Below are positions 17,696-27,103 of a DNA stretch of 64,000 nt, one piece after another. The notes beneath the pieces were generated by a model. It was not told the origin of the DNA. It ran no database searches and saw nothing but the letters and a program-made list of their open reading frames with translations. The position numbers and the translations under genes are program-made. The stretch is from assembly GCF_000423445.1 (NCBI RefSeq), contig NZ_KE384019.1:84885-148884 (forward strand). The letters run 5' to 3'. The DNA is from Acidipropionibacterium thoenii DSM 20276 (GTDB taxonomy: Bacteria > Actinomycetota > Actinomycetes > Propionibacteriales > Propionibacteriaceae). Position 1 is the stretch's first letter. Every line of letters begins with the position of its first letter.

Positions 17696-18085
17696 GTTGG
17701 ACGAGCCACCTGGGTGATCGCGGCAGCTTCGAGCTGCCGAGGAAAGTCCGGGCTCCACAGGGCAGGGTGGTGGGTAACGCCCACCCGGGGTGACCCGCGG
17801 GACAGTGCCACAGAGAACAGACCGCCGGTCCTCGGACCGGTAAGGGTGAAACGGCGGTGTAAGAGACCACCGCGTCATCGGTGACGGTGACGGCACGGCA
17901 AACCCCACCCGGAGCAAGGCCAAGAAGACCGAGAGGTCGCGGATGCGTTCGAGGGCTGCCCGCCCGAGCGTCCGGGTAGGCTGCGCAGCCATTCGGCTGG
18001 AGGGCGTCGGCAACGGCGCTCACAGATGGATGATCACCGCTCCCTCGGGAGTACAGAACCCGGCTCATAGGGTGGCTCGTCCCCA
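17696..18085 (+). ncRNA. rnpB: RNase P RNA, bacterial type A
   Basis: The catalytic RNA that removes tRNA 5' leaders. GGACGAGCCACC (17699-17710) pairs with GGTGGCTCGTCC (18071-18082) as helix P1. The universally conserved GAGGAAAGTCCGGGCTCC follows at about 17738, and the CR-IV/CR-V segments are seen as GTAAGGGTGAAA, AGAAGACCGAGA-like text and AGTACAGAACCCGGCTCATAG near the 3' end. Length is about 390 bases. Ends are estimated from P1. Confidence 0.97.
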
Positions 18086-18264
18086 CAACCCCATCTGACC
18101 AGGCGTGATGGTGACTCGGCCCGCCCTCGTGTCCCTCCCTTGACGCTCTGGTGACACTGCGGCCGACTGCCGTGACTGTCAGGCCATAGCATCCGGCACA
18201 GACCGAGGGCGGGCGCTAATCTGGGCCCCCAGCAAGGCTGCGCAGCCCGGGGAAGGGGTTCCTG

Positions 18265-19491
18265 ATGCTCTATGCCGTGTTTCTGGTGCTGTGCATCGCC
18301 GCCGGCATCTGGTTCGAGGGGGGCCTCATCAAGCGCGGCTCCCAGGTGAACTGGACTCAGGCGCCAGGTGTCATCAGACGCCGGCAGGGTCTGATCGTGC
18401 CGATCTCGGGGATGTCATGGGCGCCGATGCCCTCCGAGCTGGCTGAGACCCGCAGGTTCGTCCTGACCAGATCCAGCAACCCGTATTTCAGACACACGTC
18501 GGTGGTGGTGCTGGCCAAGGGACAACGGATCGGAGTCCTCCAGGATGCCGTGGCCCGCAAGATCGACGCCGAGCTCAGGAAGCGCAAGCTCTCGCAGTTG
18601 CTGGTGGAGGGCGAGCTCACCGGGCGCTTCGAGGGGCACGTGCTGGTGCCCTACGACTTCTCGGAGGCCACCCCAGAGCTGCCGGCCGGCCCGGCGCGGG
18701 CCTTCCCGGTGCCGGTCCCGGTCGAGGCCTGGGGGTCAGCGACCGAGAAGGTGGACGCCGTCCGATGCGACTTCTTCCTGTCTGAACTGATCGCCCTGTA
18801 TCCCGATGGTCGACTGCCCCCGGGTACCTCGGGGCGGACCCTCAGTGGCCTTGAGGCCGAGATCTTCCCGACCGGGCAGGGCCGCATCGGCGTCTTCGCC
18901 GACGATCAGCAGATCGGCTGGCTGGCCACCGCCCAGGAGACCAGCCACCAGCCCGTGCTGGAGGAACTGGCCGCCGGCGGGCACTCTCTGAAGGTGAGGA
19001 TCTCGGTGCGGGTGGGGATGGCTGACCCGCCCACTGCGCGGGTGCGCATCTGGCTGCCCGAGAAAGACCAGATCCTGCCTCCCGGAGAGCCCATCGAGAC
19101 CCCGCATGTGGTGTTGCCTCCCGGCGCGACGATTCAGGTGACCGGCGAGGAGGAGCACCTCACCGATCTGGTTCAGAAGCTGGGTGAGGAGCACCAGGTC
19201 GTCACGATCGCCGAGCTCTACCTGTTCAGGCGCAGCTCGACCCGCAGCGAGCGGGAGGTGGTCGGCGTGCGCATCGACGAGAGCCCCGTCGGGGAGCTGA
19301 CCGCCAGGAGCGGAGCCCACTTCGAGGCGGTGCTACGAGCCTGCCAGGAGCGGGGCATGAAGGCCCTGTGCCGGGCCACCATCACCGGTAACCAGCTCAA
19401 GGCCGATGTCACCCTCAATGTCGCCAGGAGCGGCTCCCTCACCTCCCAGTGGATCGACCGCCACATCCTTTCCGGGCCACCTCCGGGCTGA
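18265..19491 (+). CDS. Membrane-anchored protein with three HIRAN-like repeats
   Basis: No named family is certain. The 408-residue protein begins with one membrane helix (residues 2-18). Three units of about 70 residues share one pattern: a strand ending in V-V/I, a G-x-L/I-G turn, a helix, then a strand-rich end with R/V-L. They are at about 64-130 (VVVLAKGQRIGVLQDAVARK), 194-264 (IGVFADDQQIGWLATAQE) and 316-388 (VGVRIDESPVGELTARSG then ALCRATITGNQLKADVTLNV). The third resembles HIRAN-like domains seen in actinobacterial proteins. ATG at 18265 follows GGGG-rich sequence. It lies alone between rnpB and corA, convergent with the latter. Confidence 0.6.
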   Translation: MLYAVFLVLCIAAGIWFEGGLIKRGSQVNWTQAPGVIRRRQGLIVPISGMSWAPMPSELAETRRFVLTRSSNPYFRHTSVVVLAKGQRIGVLQDAVARKIDAELRKRKLSQLLVEGELTGRFEGHVLVPYDFSEATPELPAGPARAFPVPVPVEAWGSATEKVDAVRCDFFLSELIALYPDGRLPPGTSGRTLSGLEAEIFPTGQGRIGVFADDQQIGWLATAQETSHQPVLEELAAGGHSLKVRISVRVGMADPPTARVRIWLPEKDQILPPGEPIETPHVVLPPGATIQVTGEEEHLTDLVQKLGEEHQVVTIAELYLFRRSSTRSEREVVGVRIDESPVGELTARSGAHFEAVLRACQERGMKALCRATITGNQLKADVTLNVARSGSLTSQWIDRHILSGPPPG

Positions 19492-19524
19492 TGGCCAGTG
19501 ATTCCTGGACGGCGTCGAGGTGCC

Positions 19525-20709
19525 CTACATCCAGTTCTTGCGCTTGAAGACCAACCACAGGATGACCCCGGATGCCACCATCAGCAGGAGCGCGAGGGGA
19601 TAGCCGAGCTTCCAGTGCAGCTCGGGCATGACGTCGAAATTCATCCCGTAGATGGCGCCGATCACTGTCGGCGCCAGTCCGATGGCGGCCCACCCGGAGA
19701 TCTTCTTCATGTCCTCGTTCTGGCGCTGGGTGACCAGGATCGAGTTGACGTCGAGGATCTGGCTCATCCCCGATCGCAGATCCTCCACCCGGGTGTTGGC
19801 CCTCGAGAGGTGGTCGGAGACATCCTGCAGATAGGCCCGAAGGGCGTCCAGGGTGCGGTACTTGGCGAACCCGGCGCGCAGGTCCTCCAGGACCTCGGCC
19901 AGCGGGATGGATGACTGCTGGAGGTCGATGATCTCGCGACTGAGCCGGTAGATCCGCTCGGTGACCCGGGGGTCTCCTGCGAAGACCTGCCGCTCGATCT
20001 GATCACGGTCGACGCCGAGCTCGCGCAGCACCTGCAGATAGCCGTCCACCACCAGGTCCAGGAAGGAGTAGAGCACGGCGTCCGCTCCCAGTTTCAGCAG
20101 GTCGCTGTTCTGGGCCAGGCGCGCCGCGTTGTCGACGGCCGGGCTGTCGCCGTCCTGGCGAATGATCGCCACCACGTTCTGGTGGGCCAACAGGTGGTAC
20201 TCGGTGACCTGGACGTCCTCGATCTCATCGACGTAGGCAGCCATCCGCGCCACGATGAAGACGACGTCGTCGTAACGCTCCATCTTGGGTCGCTGGCCGG
20301 CCAGCAGCAGGTCCTCCACGAGCACCGGGTGCAGACTCCAGGCCGACTCCAGATGCCGGATCTGCTCGGGGAAGGGGGAGCCGTAGCTGAGGATCACCCC
20401 CCGTGACGGGTCCTCGGCGGCGTAGCTGAGGGCGCCGTTGACCGCCTGCCTGGACACCTCCGGGCCCACGGTCTCGGTACCGCACATCTGCCCGTCCTGC
20501 AGTCTCATCACGGTCAGCGATGAGGGGCGGCGCTGCGGTGCGGCGGTGGGGGTGTCATGCCGACCGATGAGGTCGATGAGACGGTGGGTGCGGTCGCGGG
20601 ACTGGGTTCGGCCGCTGGCCGCGGCGCTGCGGGAGCCGAGCTCGCGAGTCGACGGTGTGCCCTGTGCCGGGTTCTCCCGTGCCGGGTCCCACTGTGCTGG
20701 ATTCCTCAT
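19525..20709 (-). CDS. corA: CorA-family magnesium/divalent cation transporter
   Basis: A 394-residue channel subunit with a large cytoplasmic alpha/beta domain and two C-terminal membrane helices. The pore signature IYGMNFDVMPEL (GMN) lies between them, and the protein ends in a basic tail KRKNW. The ATG at 20709 is preceded by GAGGAGG and is preferred to an upstream ATG at 20763. A disordered N-terminal stretch of about 60 residues rich in Ser, Arg and Pro is longer than in the enteric protein. The gene order glgA-glgC ... mrp-DUF1003-CBS ... corA mirrors mycobacteria. Confidence 0.92.
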   Translation of the reverse strand: MRNPAQWDPARENPAQGTPSTRELGSRSAAASGRTQSRDRTHRLIDLIGRHDTPTAAPQRRPSSLTVMRLQDGQMCGTETVGPEVSRQAVNGALSYAAEDPSRGVILSYGSPFPEQIRHLESAWSLHPVLVEDLLLAGQRPKMERYDDVVFIVARMAAYVDEIEDVQVTEYHLLAHQNVVAIIRQDGDSPAVDNAARLAQNSDLLKLGADAVLYSFLDLVVDGYLQVLRELGVDRDQIERQVFAGDPRVTERIYRLSREIIDLQQSSIPLAEVLEDLRAGFAKYRTLDALRAYLQDVSDHLSRANTRVEDLRSGMSQILDVNSILVTQRQNEDMKKISGWAAIGLAPTVIGAIYGMNFDVMPELHWKLGYPLALLLMVASGVILWLVFKRKNWM

Positions 20710-20841
20710 CGACCACCCCTCCTCACCTGACCTGGGCCCACCGGTCGCGCCATGATCCGGCATCCCACTCTACGTCCTGGCCGCGCCTCAGGGGCGGCCT
20801 GAGTCCCTGTGCGACCTTCGTCACATAGCATCGGGCAGGTG

Positions 20842-21465
20842 ATGGGTTCCCTGGTCGCCGTCGCCTTCTGGGTCCTGGCCGTGGCGGTGATGCTGGTGGC
20901 AACGGCTGCGGCCGGCGACACGACGCCATGGCGACGTCCCAGAGCCTCCACCGCGGCCCTGTGGCTGATCGTCCTGGTCCCATCCCTGGTCCAGTTGCTC
21001 GTCCCGGCGATGCTGTCGGGGTTGCGGCGCGACTGGCCACTCATCCTCAATGGGCAGCTCTGGCGACTGGTCACCTCCGTCGTGGTCCAGGACGGCGGGG
21101 TGGCCGGGCTGCTGTTCAACGCCTTCTGCCTGACGCTGGTCCTGCTGGGGGCCCAGCTGTACTGGTCGGGGATCCGGATCTGGACCACCTTCTGGGCAGG
21201 TGCGATCGTCTCGAACCTGGTCGTGGGGCCAGATCTGCAACCGACCGGGGCCGGCAGCTCGATGGCGGCCTTCGTGCTCGGCTCGGCGATCGCGGCCAAT
21301 GCGCTGTGTGCCAGGCAGCGGCTCCGCGCGGCCGGATGGGCCTCGGTGGTGGTCTGCTGCGTCGCTGTGATGGTGGTGGGGCGCGACTACCACGCGGTGG
21401 CCTGCGCAGTGGGCCTGCTCGCGGGCCTGCTCCCGCCGTACGGCCCGCGACCGGCCCGGCGGTAG
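20842..21465 (+). CDS. Rhomboid-like intramembrane protein
   Basis: A 207-residue protein with six hydrophobic segments. GQLWRLVTSVVVQDGGVAGLLFN resembles the WR and helix-turn region of rhomboid proteases, GAGSSMAAF carries the candidate nucleophile serine, and DYHAVACAVGLLAG carries the candidate histidine of the Ser-His dyad. This suggests a rhomboid-family membrane protease, but the sequence is divergent and the usual GxSG is GAGSS, so it may be a pseudo-protease. ATG at 20842 is chosen with GGGCAGGTG in front; a GTG at 20809 is possible. Substrates are unknown. Confidence 0.6.
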   Translation: MGSLVAVAFWVLAVAVMLVATAAAGDTTPWRRPRASTAALWLIVLVPSLVQLLVPAMLSGLRRDWPLILNGQLWRLVTSVVVQDGGVAGLLFNAFCLTLVLLGAQLYWSGIRIWTTFWAGAIVSNLVVGPDLQPTGAGSSMAAFVLGSAIAANALCARQRLRAAGWASVVVCCVAVMVVGRDYHAVACAVGLLAGLLPPYGPRPARR

Positions 21466-21505
21466 CTTCCGAGGGATCCGGCACAGCCTCGATGCGTCTT
21501 GTGGT

Positions 21506-21535
21506 TTGAGCCGGCATCTCAGCTGCTGGTAGTGT
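21506..21535 (+). promoter_or_regulatory. Candidate promoter of the cysteine leader and ABC operon
   Basis: TTGAGC (21506-21511) and TAGTGT (21530-21535) are separated by 18 bases. A transcript starting near 21542 would carry the leader ORF. CCTGG (21547-21551) can pair with CCAGG (21570-21574), which overlaps the leader ribosome site. Confidence 0.4.
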
Positions 21536-21583
21536 CGCGGCCAACACCTGGCGCAACCGGCGGGTGATACCAGGAGGAAGACG

Positions 21584-21616
21584 ATGTTCGTGCGGATGTG
21601 TTGTTGCTGTCGCTGA
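21584..21616 (+). CDS. Cys-rich leader peptide MFVRMCCCCR (putative attenuator)
   Basis: The ten-codon ORF ATG...TGA encodes MFVRMCCCCR. AGGAGG (21572-21577) sits 6 bases before the ATG, an ideal ribosome site, so translation is likely. Four consecutive cysteine codons (TGT, TGT, TGC, TGT) are expected to stall ribosomes when charged tRNA-Cys is scarce. Polycysteine leader ORFs that act as cysteine-responsive attenuators are known in mycobacteria. A hairpin begins at the last cysteine codon. The next gene, the ABC permease at 21666, starts 49 bases after the stop. The link to cysteine supply is inferred from the codons. Confidence 0.75.
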   Translation: MFVRMCCCCR

Positions 21617-21625
21617 TTCAGCGAC
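21609..21625 (+). promoter_or_regulatory. Hairpin overlapping the leader stop
   Basis: GTCGCTG (21609-21615) pairs perfectly with CAGCGAC (21619-21625) around an ATT loop. The 5' arm covers the last Cys, the Arg and part of the stop codon of the leader, so a ribosome on the Cys codons would melt or mask this stem. No T-run follows, so control may be Rho-dependent or translational. Confidence 0.6.
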
Positions 21626-21665
21626 CCGCCACCATATCGCCCTGCTCTTCCTCTGAGGTCTCCCT

Positions 21666-22661
21666 GTGACCATTCCCCGGTCCGATGCACTGTCCACCCC
21701 GTCGATGGGCGCGGGTTCCGCTGAGGAGAACTCCGGCCCCGGTCCCGATCCGGTCCCCGACAGCCGTCCGGTCGCCTCCCACCACGTGTGGGCCCGGCTT
21801 CGTCGTGATCGTTGGGCCGTTGCCGGCGGAGTGGTGGTCATCCTCACCACGGTGGTGGCGGTGTTCGCCAGACTGATCACCCGACTCAGCGGACGTGACC
21901 CTTACAGCTACAACCTGGACGCCCTCGACGGATCCGGACTGCCGCTCGGTCGATTCGGAGGGATCAGCGCCGCACACCCGTTCGGGGTCGAGCCGCAGAC
22001 CGGTCGCGATCTCCTGGCGATAGTCGTGGAGGGCACCCGGACCTCATTCTTCATCGGCCTGGGAGCCACCATTCTGTCGATGATCATCGCCATCATCATC
22101 GGGGTCACGGCGGGTTACTTCGGCGGCTGGTGGGATGCCGTGGCCTCCAGGGCCACCGATGTCATCCTGGGATTCCCACAGCTGGTGTTCATGATCGCGA
22201 TCTCCGCCATCGTTCCCGCCAGCGCGCCGAGGATCCCGATGATGATCCTCATCATCGGGATCCTCGGCTGGCCGTCCACCGCCCGTGTCCTGCGCAGCCG
22301 CGCCATGTCGCTGAGAGGACGCGTCTTCGTGCAGGCCTCCCGAGCGATGGGTGCCGGCGAGATCCATGTACTGGTCACCCAGCTGCTGCCCAACCTGGTC
22401 GCCACCATCATCGTCTTCACCACCATCTCCATCCCGGGAAAGATCGGCGCCGAGGCCGCGCTGTCGTTCCTCGGAGTGGGAGTGATACCCCCGACCCCGT
22501 CGTGGGGCCGGACCATCGGGTCAGCAGTGTCCTGGGTGAGCACCGATCCCTGGTATCTGCTCTTCCCGGGGGCCGCACTGTTCCTCGTCACCCTCGCCTT
22601 CAATCTGTTCGGTGACGGATTGCGCGACGCCATCGACCCCAGGACCGGTGAGACCCGATGA
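21666..22661 (+). CDS. ABC transporter permease, DppC/OppC type
   Basis: A 331-residue membrane subunit of a peptide/nickel-type ABC importer. A hydrophilic 40-residue N-tail precedes an initial helix (AVAGGVVVILTTVVAVF). After a periplasmic loop come about five more helices with the ATPase-contact EAA loop QASRAMGAGEIHVLVTQLLPNL. The start is GTG at 21666, shortly after the Cys leader. Its stop overlaps the next permease start as ATGA. Substrate is not readable; the leader suggests cysteine-containing or other sulfur peptides such as glutathione. Confidence 0.88.
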   Translation: MTIPRSDALSTPSMGAGSAEENSGPGPDPVPDSRPVASHHVWARLRRDRWAVAGGVVVILTTVVAVFARLITRLSGRDPYSYNLDALDGSGLPLGRFGGISAAHPFGVEPQTGRDLLAIVVEGTRTSFFIGLGATILSMIIAIIIGVTAGYFGGWWDAVASRATDVILGFPQLVFMIAISAIVPASAPRIPMMILIIGILGWPSTARVLRSRAMSLRGRVFVQASRAMGAGEIHVLVTQLLPNLVATIIVFTTISIPGKIGAEAALSFLGVGVIPPTPSWGRTIGSAVSWVSTDPWYLLFPGAALFLVTLAFNLFGDGLRDAIDPRTGETR

Positions 22662-23644
22662 ACCGCGTCCGATTCCTGACTTCCCGGTTGCTCCAGACTC
22701 TGCTGGTTCTGGTGCTCATCACCTTCATCACCTTCGCGATCTTCCAGCTGTTTCCCTCCGATCCGGCGCAGCTGGCCTGCGGCAAGCCCTGCACTCCCGA
22801 GAGTCTGGCCCGAGCTCGGGCCTACATGGGCTTCGACAAGAGCTGGTACCTGTAGTTCTGGGACTACCTGTCCGGGATCTTCACGGGCACCACCTATGGT
22901 TCCGGAGCCGACATCGTCAGGTGCTCCGCACCGTGCCTGGGCTACTCCTTCCGGCTGTCCACGCCGGTCACCGAACTGATCGCGGCCAGGTTCCCGATCA
23001 CCCTGTCCATCGCGATCGGTGCCGCCGTGCTGTGGATGGTGATCGGGGTGGCGGCCGGAATCGTCTCCGCCCTGCGTCGCGGCACCACCCTGGACCGGGC
23101 GATCATGACCGGGACCGTGCTCGGCGTCTCCGCGCCGTCCTACCTGGTCGGGCTGCTGGGGATCCTACTGTTCGGGTTCACCGCCGACATCGTCCCGGTC
23201 TCGGGCTATGTGCCGTTCTCCCAGAGTCCCGTGGACTGGGCCTGGCACCTGGCCCTTCCATGGACCGTACTGGCCCTCATCTCGGCGGCGGTGTACGCAC
23301 GGATGGTGCGCGGCGAGATGCTGGAGAATCTCGGCGAGGACTATGTCCGAACCGCCCGGGCAGCGGGTCTGCCGGAACGCCGGGTGATCGGTAACCACGT
23401 GCTGCGCAACATCTCGGTCCCTGTCCTCACCTACTTCGCACTGGATTTCGGTGGCCTGCTCGGCGGTGCGGTCATCACCGAGAAGGTGTTCTCGATCCAG
23501 GGCCTGGGCGCCCTCTTCCTGGACGCTGTCGGTGCCACCGACATTCAACTGGTGATGGGCATCACCCTGGTCGCTGCGGCCGCCGTCATCCTGATGAATC
23601 TGGTCGCCGATGTGCTCGCAGCGGCCATCGATCCACGGGTCTGA
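22658..23644 (+). pseudogene. ABC transporter permease, DppB/OppB type, interrupted by TAG
   Basis: Reading from ATG 22658 (overlapping the upstream stop as ATGA) gives a normal DppB N-terminus (FLTSRLLQTLLVLVLITFITF). Codon 66, at 22853-22855, is TAG. The same frame then stays open to 23644 with all remaining features: FWDYLSGIFTGTTYG, the EAA loop YVRTARAAGLPERRVIGNHVLRN, and the last helices. Homologs usually have Gln at this place before Y/FW, so CAG to TAG is the simplest change. Either the gene is newly inactivated, or the read carries an error, or the stop is read through. Without this subunit the importer should not assemble. Confidence 0.85.
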
Positions 23645-23698
23645 CACCCTCTTGTTCCCCTCATCCTGCTCACCCAACCGATTCTGAAGGACGGTCCG

Positions 23699-25369
23699 AT
23701 GTTCGACTCCACCCACCCCTCGAATGCCCTCTCCCGGCGGGGCTTCCTCGCCGGTACCGGGGCCACCGCTCTTACCCTGGCCCTGGCAGCCTGCGGAGCC
23801 AACGAACGCTCCTCCTCGAGCGCCGGCTCGGCGACTCCCACCAAGGGCGGGACGCTGACCATCCTCCAGTCGGCCACCGACATCAACTGGGATCCTGCGA
23901 AGAGCCAGTCGATGGCTGTCACATCGCTCGCCTTGGTGCACCGTCGACTCACGACCTGGAGAATCGTCAATGGTCAGGAGGCGGCCGTGGTGCCAGACCT
24001 GGCCACCGACACCGGAAAGGTGTCGGCCGACGGCCTGACCTGGACCTACGTCCTCAAGGACGGTCTGGTCGCCGAGGACGGGTCTGCGATCACGTCCACC
24101 CAGATCAAGCACGGCATTGAACGGACCTTCGCCGACTCGCTGTCAGGTGGCCTCGGCTACCACAAGGCACTGCTGGCCGGGACCAAGGGGTACACCGGGC
24201 CCTATCAGGGCAAGCACCTGGCATCGGTAGAGACCCCCGATGCCAAGACCATCGTGTTTCACCTGACGAAGCCCTATGGCGACTGGCCCTGGATCGCCTC
24301 CACCCCGGCCTTCGCCCCGGTTCCCGCCGGTGACAATCCCGCCAGCTACACCCGCAAGCCAGTGGCCTCGGGGCCCTACCGGGTCGCCGAGTACAAGCAG
24401 GGGGTCGAGGTGACCCTCAAGCGCAACCCGAGGTGGAGCTCCTCCGTCGATGAGGTGCGCACGGCCCTGCCCGAGACCGTCGTGTTCTCCCTGGGGCAGG
24501 ACGAGTCGGTCGCATCCCAGCGGCTCATCGCCGACTCGGGAGCCGATCGGAATGCCTTCGGGGCCGATCGGGTCGCCGCCGCCCAGCTGGCCCAGGTGAC
24601 CGGCAACCCGTCGGCGAAGGCCAGGCTGGCGACCGCCAGCGCTGGGCCTCTGAACTACCTGGCCATCAATGTCGAGCGGGTCACCGACCTCGATGTGCGG
24701 CGGGCCATCGCCTACGCCGTCGACAAGAAGGCCGTCCAGACGGCGTTGGGTGGAACCCTCGGTGCTGCCGTGGCGACCACTTACATCACGCCGGGTATTC
24801 CGGGGCGTCAGGTGTACGACCTCTTCCCGACCTCCACCAGCCGGGCGGAACAGCTGCTCAAGGGCAAGAAGGTCGGAAAGCTCGTGCTGCTCACACCGAA
24901 TGACGAGGCCTCGCTGGCGATCTCCCAGGCGGTGCAGCAGTCTCTGCAGAAGGTGGGTGTCACGGTGACCATCAGTCCGGTGGAGAGCGACACCTGGACG
25001 GAGCGTGCCACTCAGGGCAATGGCTCGGGATACGACCTGACGATCGGATCGTGGAACCCGGACTACCCCTCTGCCAACGCCAACCTGCAGCCGCTGTTCG
25101 CCTCCAGTGAGATCGGCTCCGGCGGTTACAACGTGTCCCGCTATCGCAATTCGGAGGTGGACACGTTGCTCTCCGAGGCCGCCGCTCTGTCGGTGGAGCA
25201 GGCGAAGTCGAAGTGGCCCGCCATCGACAAGCGGATCGCCCAGGATGTCCCGGCAGTCCCATTGGTCTACCGTCGCAACTCCTTCCTGCACGGTTCCGGG
25301 GTGACGAATTTCTTCGTCAACCCCTTCCCCTCCTACCCGAACTACCTCACTGTGGGAGTGACCGCCTGA
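23699..25369 (+). CDS. ABC transporter substrate-binding lipoprotein, peptide/nickel family
   Basis: A 556-residue family 5 extracellular solute-binding protein, anchored as a lipoprotein. The N-terminus combines a twin-arginine motif (SRRGFLAG) with a lipobox (LAAC, Cys at about 32), so Tat export is likely. KGGTLTILQSATDINWDPAK, DGLTWTYVLKDGLVAEDGS and DLDVRRAIAYAVDKKAV are family marks. AAGGA precedes the ATG at 23699. It is in an operon with two permease genes before it and the fused ATPase after it (TGATG overlap at 25367-25371). Ligand unknown. Confidence 0.9.
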   Translation: MFDSTHPSNALSRRGFLAGTGATALTLALAACGANERSSSSAGSATPTKGGTLTILQSATDINWDPAKSQSMAVTSLALVHRRLTTWRIVNGQEAAVVPDLATDTGKVSADGLTWTYVLKDGLVAEDGSAITSTQIKHGIERTFADSLSGGLGYHKALLAGTKGYTGPYQGKHLASVETPDAKTIVFHLTKPYGDWPWIASTPAFAPVPAGDNPASYTRKPVASGPYRVAEYKQGVEVTLKRNPRWSSSVDEVRTALPETVVFSLGQDESVASQRLIADSGADRNAFGADRVAAAQLAQVTGNPSAKARLATASAGPLNYLAINVERVTDLDVRRAIAYAVDKKAVQTALGGTLGAAVATTYITPGIPGRQVYDLFPTSTSRAEQLLKGKKVGKLVLLTPNDEASLAISQAVQQSLQKVGVTVTISPVESDTWTERATQGNGSGYDLTIGSWNPDYPSANANLQPLFASSEIGSGGYNVSRYRNSEVDTLLSEAAALSVEQAKSKWPAIDKRIAQDVPAVPLVYRRNSFLHGSGVTNFFVNPFPSYPNYLTVGVTA

Positions 25370-27081
25370 TGATCGGAGGGCAGCAGGCCGGCACTTCGGA
25401 GTCGGCCCGCTCCGATGAGCCGGTGCTGAGGCTGCGCGACCTGTCGGTGCACTTCAGTGGCTCCCCGGTGGCGGCCTCGGAGGAGGTCGATCTGGAGCTG
25501 GTTCCCGGCCGGGTGCTCGCCCTGGTCGGGGAGTCGGGTTCCGGGAAATCGGTCACCGCGCTCGGCAGCCTCGGTCTGCTGCCCCCGACCGCCCGAGTGA
25601 GCGGCTCGGCGCTGCTCAACCGATCCGATGACACAGGGGGTGCCACCTCGCAGGTGGAACTCGTGGGAGCTGCCCGCCCCGTGCTCGACGACGCTCGTGG
25701 CCGTCTGGTGGGCACCATCTTTCAGGAGCCGGCCAGTGCTCTGGACCCGTTGCTCACCATCAGGTCGCAGATCAGCGAGGCCATCAGAGCCCATGGCGAT
25801 CGTCGAGGGATCTCGCGCTCCCGGCTGAGGGAGCGGGTCGCGGAGCTTCTGACCCGGGTCGGGCTGGCGGAGGTCGAGCGGATCGCCTCCTCCTACCCCC
25901 ACCAACTGTCCGGTGGGCAGCAGCAGCGCGCCTGCATCGCCCTGGCACTGGCCTGCGACCCGCTTGTGATCGTCGCCGACGAACCCACCACTGCACTGGA
26001 TGTCACAGTCCAGGCGGGGATCCTCGACCTGCTCCGAACACTGACCGGTGAGGGGATGGCCGTGCTGCTCATCACCCACGACATGGGCGTGGTGGCTGAC
26101 ATCGCCGATGAGGTGGCCGTGATGAGGCACGGTCGCATCGTCGAGCGAGGCGGGGTCGACGAGATCTTCAGTCGACCGAGCCATCCCTACACCCGGGAAC
26201 TGCTGGGGGCCGTGCCCCGACTCGACGCGCTGCGCGAGGCCCCGGACGTGGTGGAGCCGGAACCGGCCGGCCCCCGGCCAACCCCGGTGGTGGAGGTCGC
26301 CAACCTCGATGTGGTCTACAAGGCCCGCGGGCGACGGCCCGTGCATGCGGTGCGCGGGGTCTCGCTGTCCATCGCCGCCGGGGAGGTGCTCGGCCTGGTG
26401 GGGGAGTCCGGATCGGGGAAGTCCACTATCGCCGGCACGCTGACCGGGATGGTGCCGGTGACCTCGGGTTCGGTGAGGGTCGACGGTGTCGAGGTGGCGG
26501 GAGCCTCCCGCCGGGAGCTGCTGCCGGTGCGGCGTCAGACCGGCGTGGTCTACCAGAACCCGGCCTCGGCGCTGAACCCCCGACGCACCGTGGGGGCCTC
26601 CATCGCCGAACCCCTGATGCTCCATGCCGATATGGAGTCCGCCCAGCGGCGGGCCAGGGTCCGAGAACTGCTGGACCAGGTTCGGCTGCCGGTCTCGATG
26701 GCCGAGCGATACCCCCACGAGATGAGTGGCGGGCAGCGTCAGCGGGTCGCCATCGCCCGCGCCCTGGCCCTGCGGCCGCGCCTGGTGATCGCCGATGAGC
26801 CGACCAGCGCACTGGATGTCTCGGTACAGGCCGTGGTGCTCGACCTGCTCGCCTCCCTGCAGGCCGAGTTGGAGTTCGCCTGCCTGTTCGTGTCCCACGA
26901 TCTGGCGGTGGTGGAGCAGGTCGCCGCCCGGACCCTGGTTCTCAGTGCGGGAAGGGTGGTCGAGGAGGGGCCCACCGACCAGGTGCTGGCCCATCCCCGC
27001 GAGGACTACACCAGACGGCTCGTGGCCGCTGTCCCGGTGCCCGATCCCCGGGTGCAGAGATCCAGGCGGGCGGCGGTCTGA
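25369..27081 (+). CDS. Fused double ABC ATPase, DppD-DppF type
   Basis: One 570-residue chain carries both ATPases of the importer. Domain 1 (about 20-290) has [18 protein letters not shown] and DEPTTALD. Domain 2 (about 305-560) has [18 protein letters not shown] and DEPTSALD. Each is followed by an oligopeptide-type C-terminal region ([14 protein letters not shown]). The ATG at 25369 overlaps the TGA of the binding-protein gene, so a longer upstream frame is not needed. Fusion fixes the heterodimer stoichiometry. It is the last gene of the operon and is convergent with map. Confidence 0.92.
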   Translation: MIGGQQAGTSESARSDEPVLRLRDLSVHFSGSPVAASEEVDLELVPGRVLALVGESGSGKSVTALGSLGLLPPTARVSGSALLNRSDDTGGATSQVELVGAARPVLDDARGRLVGTIFQEPASALDPLLTIRSQISEAIRAHGDRRGISRSRLRERVAELLTRVGLAEVERIASSYPHQLSGGQQQRACIALALACDPLVIVADEPTTALDVTVQAGILDLLRTLTGEGMAVLLITHDMGVVADIADEVAVMRHGRIVERGGVDEIFSRPSHPYTRELLGAVPRLDALREAPDVVEPEPAGPRPTPVVEVANLDVVYKARGRRPVHAVRGVSLSIAAGEVLGLVGESGSGKSTIAGTLTGMVPVTSGSVRVDGVEVAGASRRELLPVRRQTGVVYQNPASALNPRRTVGASIAEPLMLHADMESAQRRARVRELLDQVRLPVSMAERYPHEMSGGQRQRVAIARALALRPRLVIADEPTSALDVSVQAVVLDLLASLQAELEFACLFVSHDLAVVEQVAARTLVLSAGRVVEEGPTDQVLAHPREDYTRRLVAAVPVPDPRVQRSRRAAV

Positions 27082-27103
27082 GCCGGGTGGTCCCCGCGAG
27101 TAC

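Noticed and set aside
22853..22855. TAG read as pyrrolysine or another recoded residue
   Set aside because: No pyrrolysine genes are in view and this lineage is not known to use them. A Gln codon change is simpler.
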